Shown in pieces: positions 7,632 through 16,839 of a stretch of 64,000 nucleotides of DNA. Under the pieces are notes generated by a model, which was not told the DNA's origin, made no database searches, and worked only from the letters and a program-made list of their open reading frames with translations. The translations under genes were made by a program, and so were the position numbers. Each line of letters begins with the position of its first letter. Positions within the stretch are counted from its first letter, which is position 1. Source of the stretch: Aestuariibacter sp. A3R04 (GTDB taxonomy: Bacteria; Pseudomonadota; Gammaproteobacteria; Enterobacterales; Alteromonadaceae); NCBI RefSeq assembly GCF_018860805.1, contig NZ_JAHKQR010000011.1, positions 862,366 to 926,365 on the forward strand, read 5' to 3'.

Positions 7632-10118
7632 ATGAAAAAAATGTTAAGCATTGTGGCTACCGTAACACTCTGTGGATCACTATCCGCGTGCATGACAACG
7701 GCAGAACACGACAACAGGCCGGTCAAACCAGTTTCATCCTTGCCAGCCGTGACAATACATCCGCATGTTGTTGAGCAGCAAACCGATAATACGGCTATTA
7801 CTATCGAGCAAATTATGTCGGATCCTCAGTGGATCGGACGTACACCCGTTCGTCCTGGCTGGAGCATTGATGGCAAGAAAATTGTTTACGAACAACCCAT
7901 AGAAAACAGCAATTTGTACACTGTTTTTGCGGCGCCGGTGACAAGTCCGAAAAATGTGAAACCCGTCCCGTTGTCAGAAATTTATCAATATCGATTTGAT
8001 GAGCGTGCCGTGAGTCCAGACGGTGATGTCACTGTTTTTCGTGTCGACAACAGTGTATTTGTGCTGAATGGCGAGAACAACATTGTTCAGTTAACCCGTG
8101 GCGGTGAGGCGTTGCGAGGTATTGGGTTTATGACTGATGGAAGAATTACCGCACGTGTTGGTAACAGCATTATCGCCATGAATATAGAAACAGGCCAGCG
8201 AGAAGTACTATTGAGTTGGGCATTTTCTGATAAACCTGAAGCAGTAACTCCGGCGAGAGACTATATCGCCAAAGAACAACAAGCACTTATTTATTATGTC
8301 GCTGAGCAACGGAGGCTGCGGGAAGCGGCCTCCCAACGAGAGCAGGACATCCGTCAGGTGAGTCTGGCCTATGCACCTGAAACCATTTATTTTAATAAAA
8401 ACGATCGCCTGGTGAGTGCGTCGGTGTCGCCTGATGGCGCTTATGCGATTATCGCCACCACGGAAAATCGCGCCACAAGTGCTGATACAGATATCATGCC
8501 CCATTACATTCAGGAAGACGGAAGGATCGCTGCGTTGCGGGTGCGACAACGGGTGGCTGACAGTGAGCAAGTTCAACATGATGTGTGGCTTGTTAACTTA
8601 ACATCGGGAAAAAAATCAAAACTTTCTTATTTGTCATTACCTGGTTACAACGAAGATGTTCTTGCGTCTGTAAAAGCAGAGAATGCTGCAGCTCGGGGGG
8701 AGAGCTATCAAGTAAATCGTTTGCCGCGAAAAATCAGGCTATTCAGTAGTCGAAACTTTAATAACCCCTCCATTCGCTGGCATGAAAGCGGAAAACACGT
8801 GGCGCTTATGCTGGAAGCCGCAGACAACAAAGACCGCTGGATTGTATCCGTTGATTTTAAAAACTCGGCATTTGAAGTCATGGAACGATTGCACGATGAT
8901 GCATGGATAAACTACAGCCACAATCAGTTTGGTTGGTTGAAACAGTCCGCAACGCTATTTTATCAGTCAGAGCAGGATGGTTATTCACATCTCTACTTAC
9001 AAAAACCTGGAGAAGCTCCCAAGCAGATAACGCGTGGCCAGTTTGTCGTTGAATCGCCGTCACTTTCTCGCGACGACGCTTTTATTTACTATACGGCAAA
9101 TAAAAAGCATCCGGGGATTTACGAGGTTTACCGGGTTTCAACGCAAACAGGTGAGAGCGAAGCACTAACTGATCTAAATGGTATAACCGACTATCGTCTG
9201 AGCCCGGACAATCGCACGCTTCTGCTTACTCACAGCAAAGTAAATCGTCCTCCTGAGTTGTATATTAAACCCACAGTGCCAGATACGCCTGCAAAGCAGA
9301 TTACCACTACGGTAAGTGAAACTTTTCTTTCCTTACCTTGGGCGGTACCTCAGGTTGTAGCGATCCCGTCTTCCCATTCAAAGCAACCTATATATGCGCG
9401 AATATATCTGCCGGACAACTACATGGAAGGGCCAGCGAGAAAAGCGGTGGTATTCAATCACGGAGCAGGCTATTTACAAAATGCCCATTTGGGGTGGTCT
9501 GATTATTTTCGTGAATACATGTTCAATAGCATGTTGGTTCAGCAAGGCTATGTCGTTATGGACATGGATTACCGCGCTTCTAAAGGTTACGGAAGAGATT
9601 GGCGCACGGCAATATACCGTCAGATGGGAACCCCTGAAGTTGAAGATTTACAGGACGGCGTAAACTGGCTGGTAGAAAATGCCAATGTGGACGTAAACCG
9701 CATCGGTACCTATGGAGGCTCGTATGGTGGTTTTTTAACCTTTATGTCTATGTTCAAAAAACCGGAGTTATTTGCTGCGGGGGCTGCGTTAAGACCTGTT
9801 TCAGACTGGGCACATTACAATTATGGTTATACATCAAATATTCTCAATACGCCGGATGTGGACCCTATTGCCTTTAAACGCAGCTCGCCAATTTATTTTG
9901 CAGAAGGGCTGCAAAAACCCCTGTTGATCATTGCACCTATGGTAGACAATAATGTGTTTTTTCAAGATTCTGTCAGGTTAGTTCAACGTTTGATTGAACT
10001 GGAAAAAACCGATTTCGAAACGGCGATATATCCGGTGGAACCACATGGCTTTGTTCAGCCCAGCTCATGGCTCGATGAATACAGACGGATTTATAAATTG
10101 TTCGAAACAAACTTGTAA
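7632..10118 (+). CDS. S9 family prolyl oligopeptidase-like peptidase, lipoprotein
   Basis: This is an 828-residue serine peptidase of the dipeptidyl-peptidase IV/acylaminoacyl-peptidase type. The N-terminus has a lipoprotein signal with lipobox LSAC (Cys about residue 20), so it is membrane-anchored and probably periplasmic. A beta-propeller region spans roughly residues 60-570, followed by an alpha/beta-hydrolase domain. The catalytic triad is visible: S697 in GGSYGG, D772 in MVDNN and H805 in EPHGF. These enzymes remove dipeptides or act on short peptides, which fits peptide scavenging in a marine heterotroph. It appears to be a single-gene unit; a hairpin without a T run separates it from the convergent rhombosortase gene. 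Confidence 0.93.
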   Translation: MKKMLSIVATVTLCGSLSACMTTAEHDNRPVKPVSSLPAVTIHPHVVEQQTDNTAITIEQIMSDPQWIGRTPVRPGWSIDGKKIVYEQPIENSNLYTVFAAPVTSPKNVKPVPLSEIYQYRFDERAVSPDGDVTVFRVDNSVFVLNGENNIVQLTRGGEALRGIGFMTDGRITARVGNSIIAMNIETGQREVLLSWAFSDKPEAVTPARDYIAKEQQALIYYVAEQRRLREAASQREQDIRQVSLAYAPETIYFNKNDRLVSASVSPDGAYAIIATTENRATSADTDIMPHYIQEDGRIAALRVRQRVADSEQVQHDVWLVNLTSGKKSKLSYLSLPGYNEDVLASVKAENAAARGESYQVNRLPRKIRLFSSRNFNNPSIRWHESGKHVALMLEAADNKDRWIVSVDFKNSAFEVMERLHDDAWINYSHNQFGWLKQSATLFYQSEQDGYSHLYLQKPGEAPKQITRGQFVVESPSLSRDDAFIYYTANKKHPGIYEVYRVSTQTGESEALTDLNGITDYRLSPDNRTLLLTHSKVNRPPELYIKPTVPDTPAKQITTTVSETFLSLPWAVPQVVAIPSSHSKQPIYARIYLPDNYMEGPARKAVVFNHGAGYLQNAHLGWSDYFREYMFNSMLVQQGYVVMDMDYRASKGYGRDWRTAIYRQMGTPEVEDLQDGVNWLVENANVDVNRIGTYGGSYGGFLTFMSMFKKPELFAAGAALRPVSDWAHYNYGYTSNILNTPDVDPIAFKRSSPIYFAEGLQKPLLIIAPMVDNNVFFQDSVRLVQRLIELEKTDFETAIYPVEPHGFVQPSSWLDEYRRIYKLFETNL

Positions 10119-10127
10119 AAGCAATAC

Positions 10128-10149
10128 GCGCCGGCTGCAAGGCCGGTGC
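10128..10149. terminator. GC-rich hairpin between convergent genes
   Basis: GCGCCGGC and GCCGGTGC pair (one G-T) around a six-base loop between the converging stops at 10118 and 10156. No clear T run follows on either strand, so terminator function is only likely. Confidence 0.45.
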
Positions 10150-10155
10150 GGTTGA

Positions 10156-10785
10156 TCACAAGTTATTTATTTTTCCCTTGAGACGCTTTAATTCAGGCAT
10201 TACGAACAGTAAAAAGAACATTAGGCCAGCCATACCGCCGTATAAATGGGCATCGATGGCGACGGCGGCATTAATTAACGCTTCGATATCTTCTGCACTA
10301 CCATATCGTTGTTCGTAAAAAATTTTCATCGTGACACCGGCCAATAATAGCCAGCCGGATTTATATCCAGCCCGAATATCCATACAGGCACCCCAGACAA
10401 AAACACCGTGAAGCGCGCCGGACAATCCAGCATACCAAATCAGATGCGGCGAGAAGCAATAAATACACAGACTTGTGAGAATAGCACACCACACAAATAG
10501 CTTAATAAAGCGCCGTATATGATAATGGGCACCATGCAGGAGGGTGAGTAAGAACAAGGCGGTAATATTTAGCAGCAAGTGATAACCATTGGTATGTACT
10601 AGATTGGCACTGAGCAGACGCCATGTCTCAAACCCCTGAATCGCGTAGCGGTCGTAGGCGAGCCAGTTGCCCGACCAAGGCTCTGAAAGCCAAGCAAGAA
10701 TACACAACAATGTAAGTAATAGTGGCCCGCTAAGGGCCTGTTTATTTTCTAAAACCAAGATGAATTCTTTGAACTGCGAAACCAT
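10156..10785 (-). CDS. rrtA: rhombosortase (rhomboid-family intramembrane serine protease)
   Basis: This is a 209-residue membrane protein with about six hydrophobic segments. The rhomboid catalytic serine is S122 in AGLSGALHG and the catalytic histidine is H180 in IDAHLYGG. The early loop VHTNGYHLLLN matches the conserved His/Asn site of the family. The short form with GLSGxLHG is typical of rhombosortases, which cut the GlyGly-CTERM tails of exported enzymes in Shewanella, Vibrio and Alteromonas before surface anchoring or release. No protein with such a tail is encoded in this window, so its substrates lie elsewhere. It faces divergently from the crotonase gene, 59 bp away. Confidence 0.82.
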   Translation of the reverse strand: MVSQFKEFILVLENKQALSGPLLLTLLCILAWLSEPWSGNWLAYDRYAIQGFETWRLLSANLVHTNGYHLLLNITALFLLTLLHGAHYHIRRFIKLFVWCAILTSLCIYCFSPHLIWYAGLSGALHGVFVWGACMDIRAGYKSGWLLLAGVTMKIFYEQRYGSAEDIEALINAAVAIDAHLYGGMAGLMFFLLFVMPELKRLKGKINNL

Positions 10786-10844
10786 TAGCCGGTATCATAC
10801 AAAAAAAATGAGAATAATACGCCTTACCACCTAAGGAGAAATCG

Positions 10845-11609
10845 ATGAGCCAGGTATTGTCAACGATCAATAACCATGTAATGACCATTTCCATTAACCG
10901 GGTAGAGAAGAAAAATGCACTGACGCTCGCGATGTACCAAGATATGGCAGATGCGCTTGTGCACGCAAACGACAACGAAAGTGTAAAAGTGGTACTTATC
11001 AAGGGGGAAGGCGAAGCGTTTACTGCTGGAAACGACATTGAGTACTTTGCACAGCGCCGAGACGGTGACACCATCGCTGAGATTAATGCTTTTATGCAGG
11101 CGTTGGCGACGTGTACCTGTCCTGTGGTAGCTGAAGTTCGTGGCGTAGCAGTAGGCATAGGTACAACTTTATTGCTACATTGCGATTTGGTGTATAGTGC
11201 GCCAAATACAAGGTTTTGCCTGCCCTTCATTAACCTTGGTCTGGTTCCTGAATATGCGTCGAGCTATATTTTGCCGCGCATAGCCGGTCGCAGAAAAGCC
11301 AGCGAATGGTTGATGCTCGGGGAAGCATTTGGTGCTGACGAAGCGTTGCAATTTGGTATTCTTACTGACATTGTGCCCGCGGATAAGTTAACAGATACCG
11401 TACAGGCAGTGTGCAATAAACTTGCTGCGAAGCCTGTGTTTGCACTTCAACACACCAAGCAACTAATGAGCAACGAACACGATGCGATAGAAAAGCAAAT
11501 TAGTGCAGAGTTGGACGTTTTCTTAGAAGCACTTGCCAGTGATGCGGCAAAAGAAGCCTTTGACGCATTTCTTAATAAGCGACCGGTGAACACTAAAAAG
11601 TTTAAATAA
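10845..11609 (+). CDS. enoyl-CoA hydratase/isomerase family protein (crotonase)
   Basis: This is a 254-residue crotonase-fold enzyme. The oxyanion-hole motifs are visible in FTAGNDIEYFA (about residue 65) and in the Gly-rich helix VRGVAVGIGTTL (about residue 105), with LGLVPEYASSYILPR supplying the glutamate region. The family hydrates or isomerises acyl-CoA thioesters in fatty-acid or aromatic breakdown; the exact substrate cannot be told. A good ribosome site (AAGGAG) precedes the ATG. The gamma-glutamyltransferase gene follows 18 bp later and may be co-transcribed, though the two have no known functional link. Confidence 0.88.
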   Translation: MSQVLSTINNHVMTISINRVEKKNALTLAMYQDMADALVHANDNESVKVVLIKGEGEAFTAGNDIEYFAQRRDGDTIAEINAFMQALATCTCPVVAEVRGVAVGIGTTLLLHCDLVYSAPNTRFCLPFINLGLVPEYASSYILPRIAGRRKASEWLMLGEAFGADEALQFGILTDIVPADKLTDTVQAVCNKLAAKPVFALQHTKQLMSNEHDAIEKQISAELDVFLEALASDAAKEAFDAFLNKRPVNTKKFK

Positions 11610-11627
11610 TAACGGGGAACACACAGT

Positions 11628-13379
11628 TTGAATTTTCGTAGGGTAATGCTGTCATCAGCAATCAAAGTGGTTTGTCTTTCAATTGCGCTTTCGGTTGGCG
11701 CTCAGGCGGTGGAGAGAAATGAACCTGAAGCTGCCACGGGATATGAGAACAAGCAGGCTCATATTGGAAAAGAATATATGGTGGTTGCCGCCAATCCGTA
11801 TGCGTCTTGGGCTGGTAAGAATATTGTTGAGCAAGGTGGTTCAGCCATTGATGCGGCTGTTGCCATTCAAGCGATGCTTACCTTGGTAGAGCCACAATCG
11901 TCAGGTATCGGTGGCGGAGCATTTATCCTGTATTGGGATAACAAAACCAAGACGCTGCATACCTTTGATGGGCGCGAAACTGCACCTGCAGCCGTAAACC
12001 CATATTGGTTTTACAATGGAACCAAGTCTATGAGTTGGCTTGAGGCTGTGGTAGGCGGAAAATCGGTTGGTGTGCCCGGTGCATTGCGGGCTCTGGAAAC
12101 AGCGCAAAAATCTTTTGGTAAGCTTCCTTGGAAGACACTGTTTGAAGACGCTATAAACACCAGTGCCAAAGGCTTCAAAGTTTCGCCAAGACTGGCACAT
12201 CTGGTGGAAATAGACAGACATCCAGGCTTAAAACAATTTCCTTCCAGCGCCACTTATTTTTATCCAGCTGGCTTACCTTTGAAAGCCGGTACTATAAAGA
12301 AAAACAAAGCGTTGGCAGACACATTGAGACATATTGCTGAAGAGGGTGCAGATTACTTTTACCAAGGCCCCATCGCGGAAAAAATAGTCAAGGCTGTTAA
12401 CAATGCGCCGATTAACGCCGGTAAGATGACCTTAGAGGATCTGGCTTCCTATGAAGCTCTGAAAAAAAAGCCAATTTGTGGTGATTATCGCAACAATAAG
12501 ATTTGTGGTATGGCACCACCGAGTTCTGGGGGGATAAATGTGTTCCAAATATTAAAACTCCTGGAGGGGCAGGATTTATCATCATTGTCTCCTGACAGTG
12601 TGGCTTTTATTAATTTGTTTGCTCAAGCAAGCGCGCTGAGCTACGCAGACAGAGAAAAATACGTAGCAGATAGCGATTTTGTCGATTTGCCGTTTGCAGC
12701 GTTGATTAACGACCCTTACTTGAAGCGACGGGCACAAGGTATTTCGGCAGATAAGCCGTGGAAAAAAGTCCGAGCAGGGGAACCTTATACCAACCGACCC
12801 ATTAGCGTTGGCATGAATTTGGAGCAACCCAATACTAGCCATTTTTCTGTAGTAGATAAAGAAGGCAATGCTGTATCGATTACGACAAGTATTGAGTTTA
12901 TGTTTGGCTCTGGCTTAATGGTTGAAGGCTTTCTGCTAAACAATCAATTAACCGATTTTTCGTTTAATCCTGAGCGCGGTGGCTGGCCTGTGGCAAATCG
13001 GGTTGAACCGGGCAAACGGCCACGCAGTGCCATGAGTCCGACAATGGTATTTGATGAAGACGGTGAATTGTCACTGGTTGTCGGCTCTCCGGGAGGTAGT
13101 CGAATTGTGAGCTATGTGGCGCAAACACTGTTTGGTGTATTGGATTTCGGTCTTAATATTCAAGAGGCAATCAACTTGCCGCGAGTGACCAACAGAAATG
13201 ACTATACAGCGTTGGAAAGTAAAACGCCGCTGGTATCCTTGAAAGGCCCTCTGGAGACATTAGGCCATACCGTGAAAATCATAGATCTCAACTCAGGCCT
13301 CCACGGTATCCAACTAAAAGACGGGCAACTAATTGGTGGTGCGGATCCCCGACGGGAAGGCGTAGCGGTAGGTCAGTAG
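11628..13379 (+). CDS. ggt: gamma-glutamyltransferase
   Basis: This periplasmic N-terminal-nucleophile hydrolase transfers or hydrolyses the gamma-glutamyl group of glutathione and related peptides. The frame gives 583 residues from a TTG at 11628 (GGGGAAC upstream); an ATG at 11646 is the alternative and both precede a signal peptide ending about AQA. The nucleophile that becomes the new N-terminus after self-cleavage is T403 in PNTSHFSVVD. The Gly-rich loop GSPGGSR and MSPTMVF near the C-terminus are hallmark motifs. Length agrees with E. coli Ggt (580). It probably recycles glutathione cysteine, and CysK is encoded a short way downstream on the other strand. Confidence 0.95.
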   Translation: MNFRRVMLSSAIKVVCLSIALSVGAQAVERNEPEAATGYENKQAHIGKEYMVVAANPYASWAGKNIVEQGGSAIDAAVAIQAMLTLVEPQSSGIGGGAFILYWDNKTKTLHTFDGRETAPAAVNPYWFYNGTKSMSWLEAVVGGKSVGVPGALRALETAQKSFGKLPWKTLFEDAINTSAKGFKVSPRLAHLVEIDRHPGLKQFPSSATYFYPAGLPLKAGTIKKNKALADTLRHIAEEGADYFYQGPIAEKIVKAVNNAPINAGKMTLEDLASYEALKKKPICGDYRNNKICGMAPPSSGGINVFQILKLLEGQDLSSLSPDSVAFINLFAQASALSYADREKYVADSDFVDLPFAALINDPYLKRRAQGISADKPWKKVRAGEPYTNRPISVGMNLEQPNTSHFSVVDKEGNAVSITTSIEFMFGSGLMVEGFLLNNQLTDFSFNPERGGWPVANRVEPGKRPRSAMSPTMVFDEDGELSLVVGSPGGSRIVSYVAQTLFGVLDFGLNIQEAINLPRVTNRNDYTALESKTPLVSLKGPLETLGHTVKIIDLNSGLHGIQLKDGQLIGGADPRREGVAVGQ

Positions 13380-13381
13380 TA

Positions 13382-13846
13382 TTACATGAAGTGATCCGGG
13401 TTAATTCGGTCAACCTTCCATTGACCGTTTTCCTGGATTAACTGCACGGTGCGTAAATCTTCAATTTTGTCATCACCATAGAAACCGCTGAAAAACAGGG
13501 TTACCGTTGCTTCTTCTGCAAACTCGTTGCGTCCTACGCGATTAGACCCCTGAGGAGATACTGTTACCTCATCGTATCGAAGGTTAATAATGTGACGCTG
13601 AACATTTCTGTTTGAATGGTATTTGCGCAACATACGAGCCATACTTGCTGAACTGAGGGATAGGGCCCGGTTGATGTTTTTGTCATGATAGATGCTATTC
13701 ATAAACATCACTGCAGCATAATCCGGCGTATTTTCGTCCAGCATGCCATAGCGGCCAATTCCGGGTTCTTTTTCTTCACAGGCAGAGAGAGAGAAAAGCG
13801 ATAACAATGCGAAAAGGGCGAGGGTAAAACGACGTTGTGTAATCAT
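13382..13846 (-). CDS. small lipoprotein of unknown function
   Basis: About 154 residues with a lipoprotein signal peptide and lipobox LSAC; the mature part begins CEEKEPG. The ATG at 13846 was chosen because GGAA lies about seven bases upstream and the signal peptide has normal length from there; upstream starts at 13858 and 13876 would lengthen it without benefit. The body ends with QENGQWKVDRIN, a pattern often seen in small lipoproteins with a cystatin-like (NTF2-type) fold, but I cannot name a family. It lies downstream of cysK on the same strand, isolated from it by a terminator at 13947-13964. Confidence 0.7.
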   Translation of the reverse strand: MITQRRFTLALFALLSLFSLSACEEKEPGIGRYGMLDENTPDYAAVMFMNSIYHDKNINRALSLSSASMARMLRKYHSNRNVQRHIINLRYDEVTVSPQGSNRVGRNEFAEEATVTLFFSGFYGDDKIEDLRTVQLIQENGQWKVDRINPDHFM

Positions 13847-13946
13847 TACAGTTTCCATACAGCAGTAATTAATCATTGGTTTGCCACGATTCGCCTAAGT
13901 GAATAAAAAGCGACGACATACTGATGGATATAATGACAAAAAACGA

Positions 13947-13964
13947 GCGGGGTGGACACCCCGC
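13947..13964 (-). terminator. intrinsic terminator of cysK
   Basis: GCGGGGTG and CACCCCGC form a perfect 8 bp stem. On the minus strand it is followed by CGTTTTTTG, and it lies about 20 bp past the cysK stop codon. Confidence 0.85.
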
Positions 13965-13984
13965 AAAGCATTAATTTTTTGTGA

Positions 13985-14950
13985 TTACTGCACTTCTTCC
14001 TGTTCAGTAAACTCTCCGGCGAACAGTGGGCTACTGAGGTATCGTTCTGTACCACTGGCTAGTAACACTACGACCACCTTGTCTTTGTTTTCCGGTTTCT
14101 CAGCAAAACGCTTAGCAGCAACAACGGCAGCGCCTGAGGAAATCCCAGCCAGAATACCTTCTTCTTTCATCAGTCGATGTACCATGGCCATGCATTCTTC
14201 ATTGCTGACTTGTTCTACTTCGTCAATGAGATCTAAATCGAGATTGCCGGGAATAAATCCTGCGCCGATCCCCTGAATTTTGTGTGGTCCTGGGGTGAGG
14301 GGCTCACCATTTTTTGCTTGGGTGATAACAGGAGAATCCGTGGGTTCAACGGCCACAGATGTGATGGCTTTCCCCTTAGTGTTCTTGATATATCGGCTGA
14401 CACCGGTAATAGTTCCCCCCGTGCCTACGCCAGCTACAAATGCATCAACTTTTCCATCGGTAGCATCCCAGATCTCTGGACCTGTGGTTTTCTCGTGGAT
14501 TTCAGGGTTCGCAGGGTTGTCAAATTGCTGTAACAGAACGTATTTCTCTGGATCAGAATCAACGATTTCCTGGGCTGCCGCAACCGCGCCTTTCATGCCT
14601 TTGGGTGCTTCTGTGAGTACCAGATTTGCCCCCAGGGCTTTAAGTAATTTACGTCGTTCTAAACTCATGCTACTAGGCATGGTAAGCGTGAGTTTATAGC
14701 CTCTGGACGCAGCAACAAAAGCCAGTGCAATACCCGTGTTCCCACTCGTAGGTTCAACAATTTCTTTACCCGCAGTAAGCACTCCACGCTTTTCTGCGTC
14801 CCAAATCATGTTGGCGCCTATTCGGCATTTAACGCTAAAACTTGGGTTGCGCGATTCGATTTTCGCAAAGACATTTCCACCGGTGACACGGTTTAGTTTT
14901 ACAAGGGGTGTTCCGCCGATAGAAAGTGAATTGTCGTCAAATACTTGCAT
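13985..14950 (-). CDS. cysK: cysteine synthase A (O-acetylserine sulfhydrylase)
   Basis: This PLP enzyme makes cysteine from O-acetylserine and sulfide, the last step of sulfate assimilation. The 321-residue chain matches E. coli CysK closely along its length. The PLP lysine is K41 in [11 protein letters not shown], the substrate loop is [10 protein letters not shown], and the phosphate-binding loop is [12 protein letters not shown]. The [10 protein letters not shown] motif distinguishes CysK from CysM. It is transcribed alone, away from the LacI gene ending at 15146; the 195 bp leader (14951-15145) probably holds its promoter, though I cannot pick out a CysB site with confidence. Confidence 0.97.
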   Translation of the reverse strand: MQVFDDNSLSIGGTPLVKLNRVTGGNVFAKIESRNPSFSVKCRIGANMIWDAEKRGVLTAGKEIVEPTSGNTGIALAFVAASRGYKLTLTMPSSMSLERRKLLKALGANLVLTEAPKGMKGAVAAAQEIVDSDPEKYVLLQQFDNPANPEIHEKTTGPEIWDATDGKVDAFVAGVGTGGTITGVSRYIKNTKGKAITSVAVEPTDSPVITQAKNGEPLTPGPHKIQGIGAGFIPGNLDLDLIDEVEQVSNEECMAMVHRLMKEEGILAGISSGAAVVAAKRFAEKPENKDKVVVVLLASGTERYLSSPLFAGEFTEQEEVQ

Positions 14951-15145
14951 TATGATTCCTTACCTGGTTTACGATATCTGCAGACAAGCGTGCGAGAAAA
15001 CAAAAAAAGCAGTGTTCAGCACACAGATATCTGTTTTACTCCCATATAATTGATGTCAAAAAGCAAAATGAAAAGTGCTTTTTTGCTATATCTTAGTTTA
15101 CTTTGCGATGAAGGCGTGATTGTCAGATCCAGACCTGCGTTAGCG

Positions 15146-16174
15146 CTACGTATTTGGCGGAGCCACTGAATCGCGTATCACCAGTTCACCGTCAAAAATA
15201 GCGTGTATGTCCGGTGCCACTTTTTCCCCTTTTTCTTTTTGTGTCAACTTGTTAATTAGAATGGTGGCGGCCTTGTAGCCAATGCTACCTAATGGCTGTC
15301 GATAAGTTGTCAATGAGGGAAACACTTTGGATGCAATTGAGATATCGTCCATGCCCACCACCGAGATGTCACCAGGAACGGATAGTTTTTGATAGTGCAG
15401 TTCGTGCAAGACGCCAACGGCCATTTCGTCGTTAGATGAAATGATTGCGGTGGGCCTGAGATCCTGACTTAACAGGATGGTCGCTGCGTCTTTTCCTGAT
15501 TGAAAGGTGTAAAACCCCTGAGTAATGAGTGATTCGTTGACATCGACACCCTGCTCACTGAGGGCGCGTTTAAAACCTCGTTCTTTATCCATACTTGATT
15601 GTTGATCTGGATGGCCTTTGATAAATGCGATATCTCTATGCCCCATTTTTAGAAGATAACGGGTGACTTCACACGCAGCTTTTTCGTAATTAAATGACAC
15701 GTAGTGTTGATGTTCCGCTTTAACAGAGCCAATACTCACGTAGGCGAGATTTCGGCTGTTTAGCATGTCAATCAAGGGTTGGTTGTCACACAATGGCGGG
15801 GGAAGAATGACACCGTCAACGAGAGTAGAATCAATGAAATGGCTTATATCTTCAACCAAAGTCGGACTTCTATATTTACAATCGTATAAAAACAATCCCA
15901 TTTTACTTTCAGTACAAGATTGTAAAATTCCTTGTTGCAACTTGTTTACATAACCAGGACTGGGGTTATCTGACAACAATGCAATGAAAAAAGATCGACT
16001 CTTAGCCAGTGCTAATCCTAATGGACTTCGTTTAAAGCCCAATGCAGCAATAGAATCCTGAACTTTTTTGCGAGTTTGCTCACGTACATTGCTTTCGTTA
16101 TTAATCACTCTGGAGACGGTTTTTTTTGATACGCCGGCATGTGCCGCTACATCATTGATGTTAGGTGCTTTCAT
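15146..16174 (-). CDS. LacI-family transcriptional regulator
   Basis: This 342-residue repressor-type protein has a typical LacI helix-turn-helix at the N-terminus (INDVAAHAGVSKKTVSRVIN, residues 5-24) and hinge region, followed by a periplasmic-binding-protein-like sugar sensor domain. Landmarks such as GHRDIAFIKG and the late segment DDISIASKVFPSLTTYRQP are family-typical. The ATG at 16174 is preferred; an ATG two codons earlier (16180) is equally possible. It is divergent from a GH28 glycosidase gene across 665 bp, so it most likely controls that gene in response to a pectin- or uronate-derived sugar. A palindrome (16197-16206) just upstream of its start suggests autoregulation. Confidence 0.9.
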   Translation of the reverse strand: MKAPNINDVAAHAGVSKKTVSRVINNESNVREQTRKKVQDSIAALGFKRSPLGLALAKSRSFFIALLSDNPSPGYVNKLQQGILQSCTESKMGLFLYDCKYRSPTLVEDISHFIDSTLVDGVILPPPLCDNQPLIDMLNSRNLAYVSIGSVKAEHQHYVSFNYEKAACEVTRYLLKMGHRDIAFIKGHPDQQSSMDKERGFKRALSEQGVDVNESLITQGFYTFQSGKDAATILLSQDLRPTAIISSNDEMAVGVLHELHYQKLSVPGDISVVGMDDISIASKVFPSLTTYRQPLGSIGYKAATILINKLTQKEKGEKVAPDIHAIFDGELVIRDSVAPPNT

Positions 16175-16196
16175 ATGCAAATACTAGTTTAGCTGT

Positions 16197-16206
16197 CAAC
16201 GCGTTG
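16197..16206. promoter_or_regulatory. palindromic site CAACGCGTTG, candidate autoregulatory operator
   Basis: A perfect 10 bp palindrome with a central CG step, as in many LacI-family operators, lies about 23 bp upstream of the LacI regulator's start codon. Its sequence differs from the site at 16626-16641, so the two may serve different proteins. Confidence 0.4.
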
Positions 16207-16413
16207 CTCCCCATGAGTCTATTATTGGTTGTAACCTATACAAATAGAAAGGGAAAATGGTACCTCCGCTCTCAAAGAGGGAAGTTGCAATTATATGATT
16301 ATTCTAGCTTGATGGTAAATGTTATCGGTGTCAACGTATGAATGTCGGGTCGTCTTTGGCAGGAAAACAGAGCACAAGGAAATTTCTGCCGAAACAAGGC
16401 GGCGCTTGCCGTC

Positions 16414-16432
16414 CAATGCTGGGTTAGCATTG
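16414..16432. repeat. inverted repeat CAATGCT-GGGTT-AGCATTG
   Basis: Seven-base arms pair perfectly around a five-base loop. No T run follows, so it is not a standard terminator. It may be an RNA hairpin or a protein-binding site within the regulatory gap. Confidence 0.4.
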
Positions 16433-16625
16433 TATCTACGTACGCTACCAGTTACACAGATTGTCTAGAAATGGACATTTAGTGGGTTTTAGTTAACGAG
16501 AGTAATTATTCTTCGGCCGTTTTTTTGTTTCTTTTACCACAAAGGTAGATGTTTTAATTTAAATATAACAACAACTTAATGTAAAACTCTGTGGTTCGAT
16601 TGTTAGGTTGTATATTTTTTTCAAA

Positions 16626-16641
16626 ATGACACTGGTGTCAT
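16626..16641. promoter_or_regulatory. candidate LacI-family operator ATGACACTGGTGTCAT
   Basis: Two perfect 7-base arms (ATGACAC/GTGTCAT) flank a 2-base centre, flanked further by A on both sides. This size and symmetry, with TGACA half-sites, resemble sugar-responsive LacI-family operators. It sits about 200 bp upstream of the GH28 start, where the neighbouring LacI protein would be expected to act. Confidence 0.55.
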
Positions 16642-16839
16642 AAGTGTTAATTATGTAATACTAAAGTTGAAATACAAACATTTATGTAACAGTCAGGCCA
16701 ACAAGCATTCATCGTTACCGTCAATGTTGTTGTAATGACTTGGCAGTATTGCATTGCTGAGTTAATGGTGGAGACGAGACTTAATTGTCATGTTTAGGTT
16801 TGCATAAGTGAAATGCCAGAAAAAATTGGAGTTAAACGA

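Larger units (their letters stand above)
16175..16839. other. long divergent regulatory region between LacI regulator and GH28 gene
   Basis: These 665 bp have no credible coding frame and hold two palindromic sites and one hairpin listed separately. It is AT-rich between about 16,540 and 16,690. The length is unusual for this gene-dense stretch, and it could also hold a small RNA or a lost gene. Confidence 0.6.

Noticed and set aside
10742-11230. 162-residue minus-strand frame across the rrtA-crotonase junction
   Set aside because: It overlaps the start of both real genes and has no ribosome site or recognisable domain.
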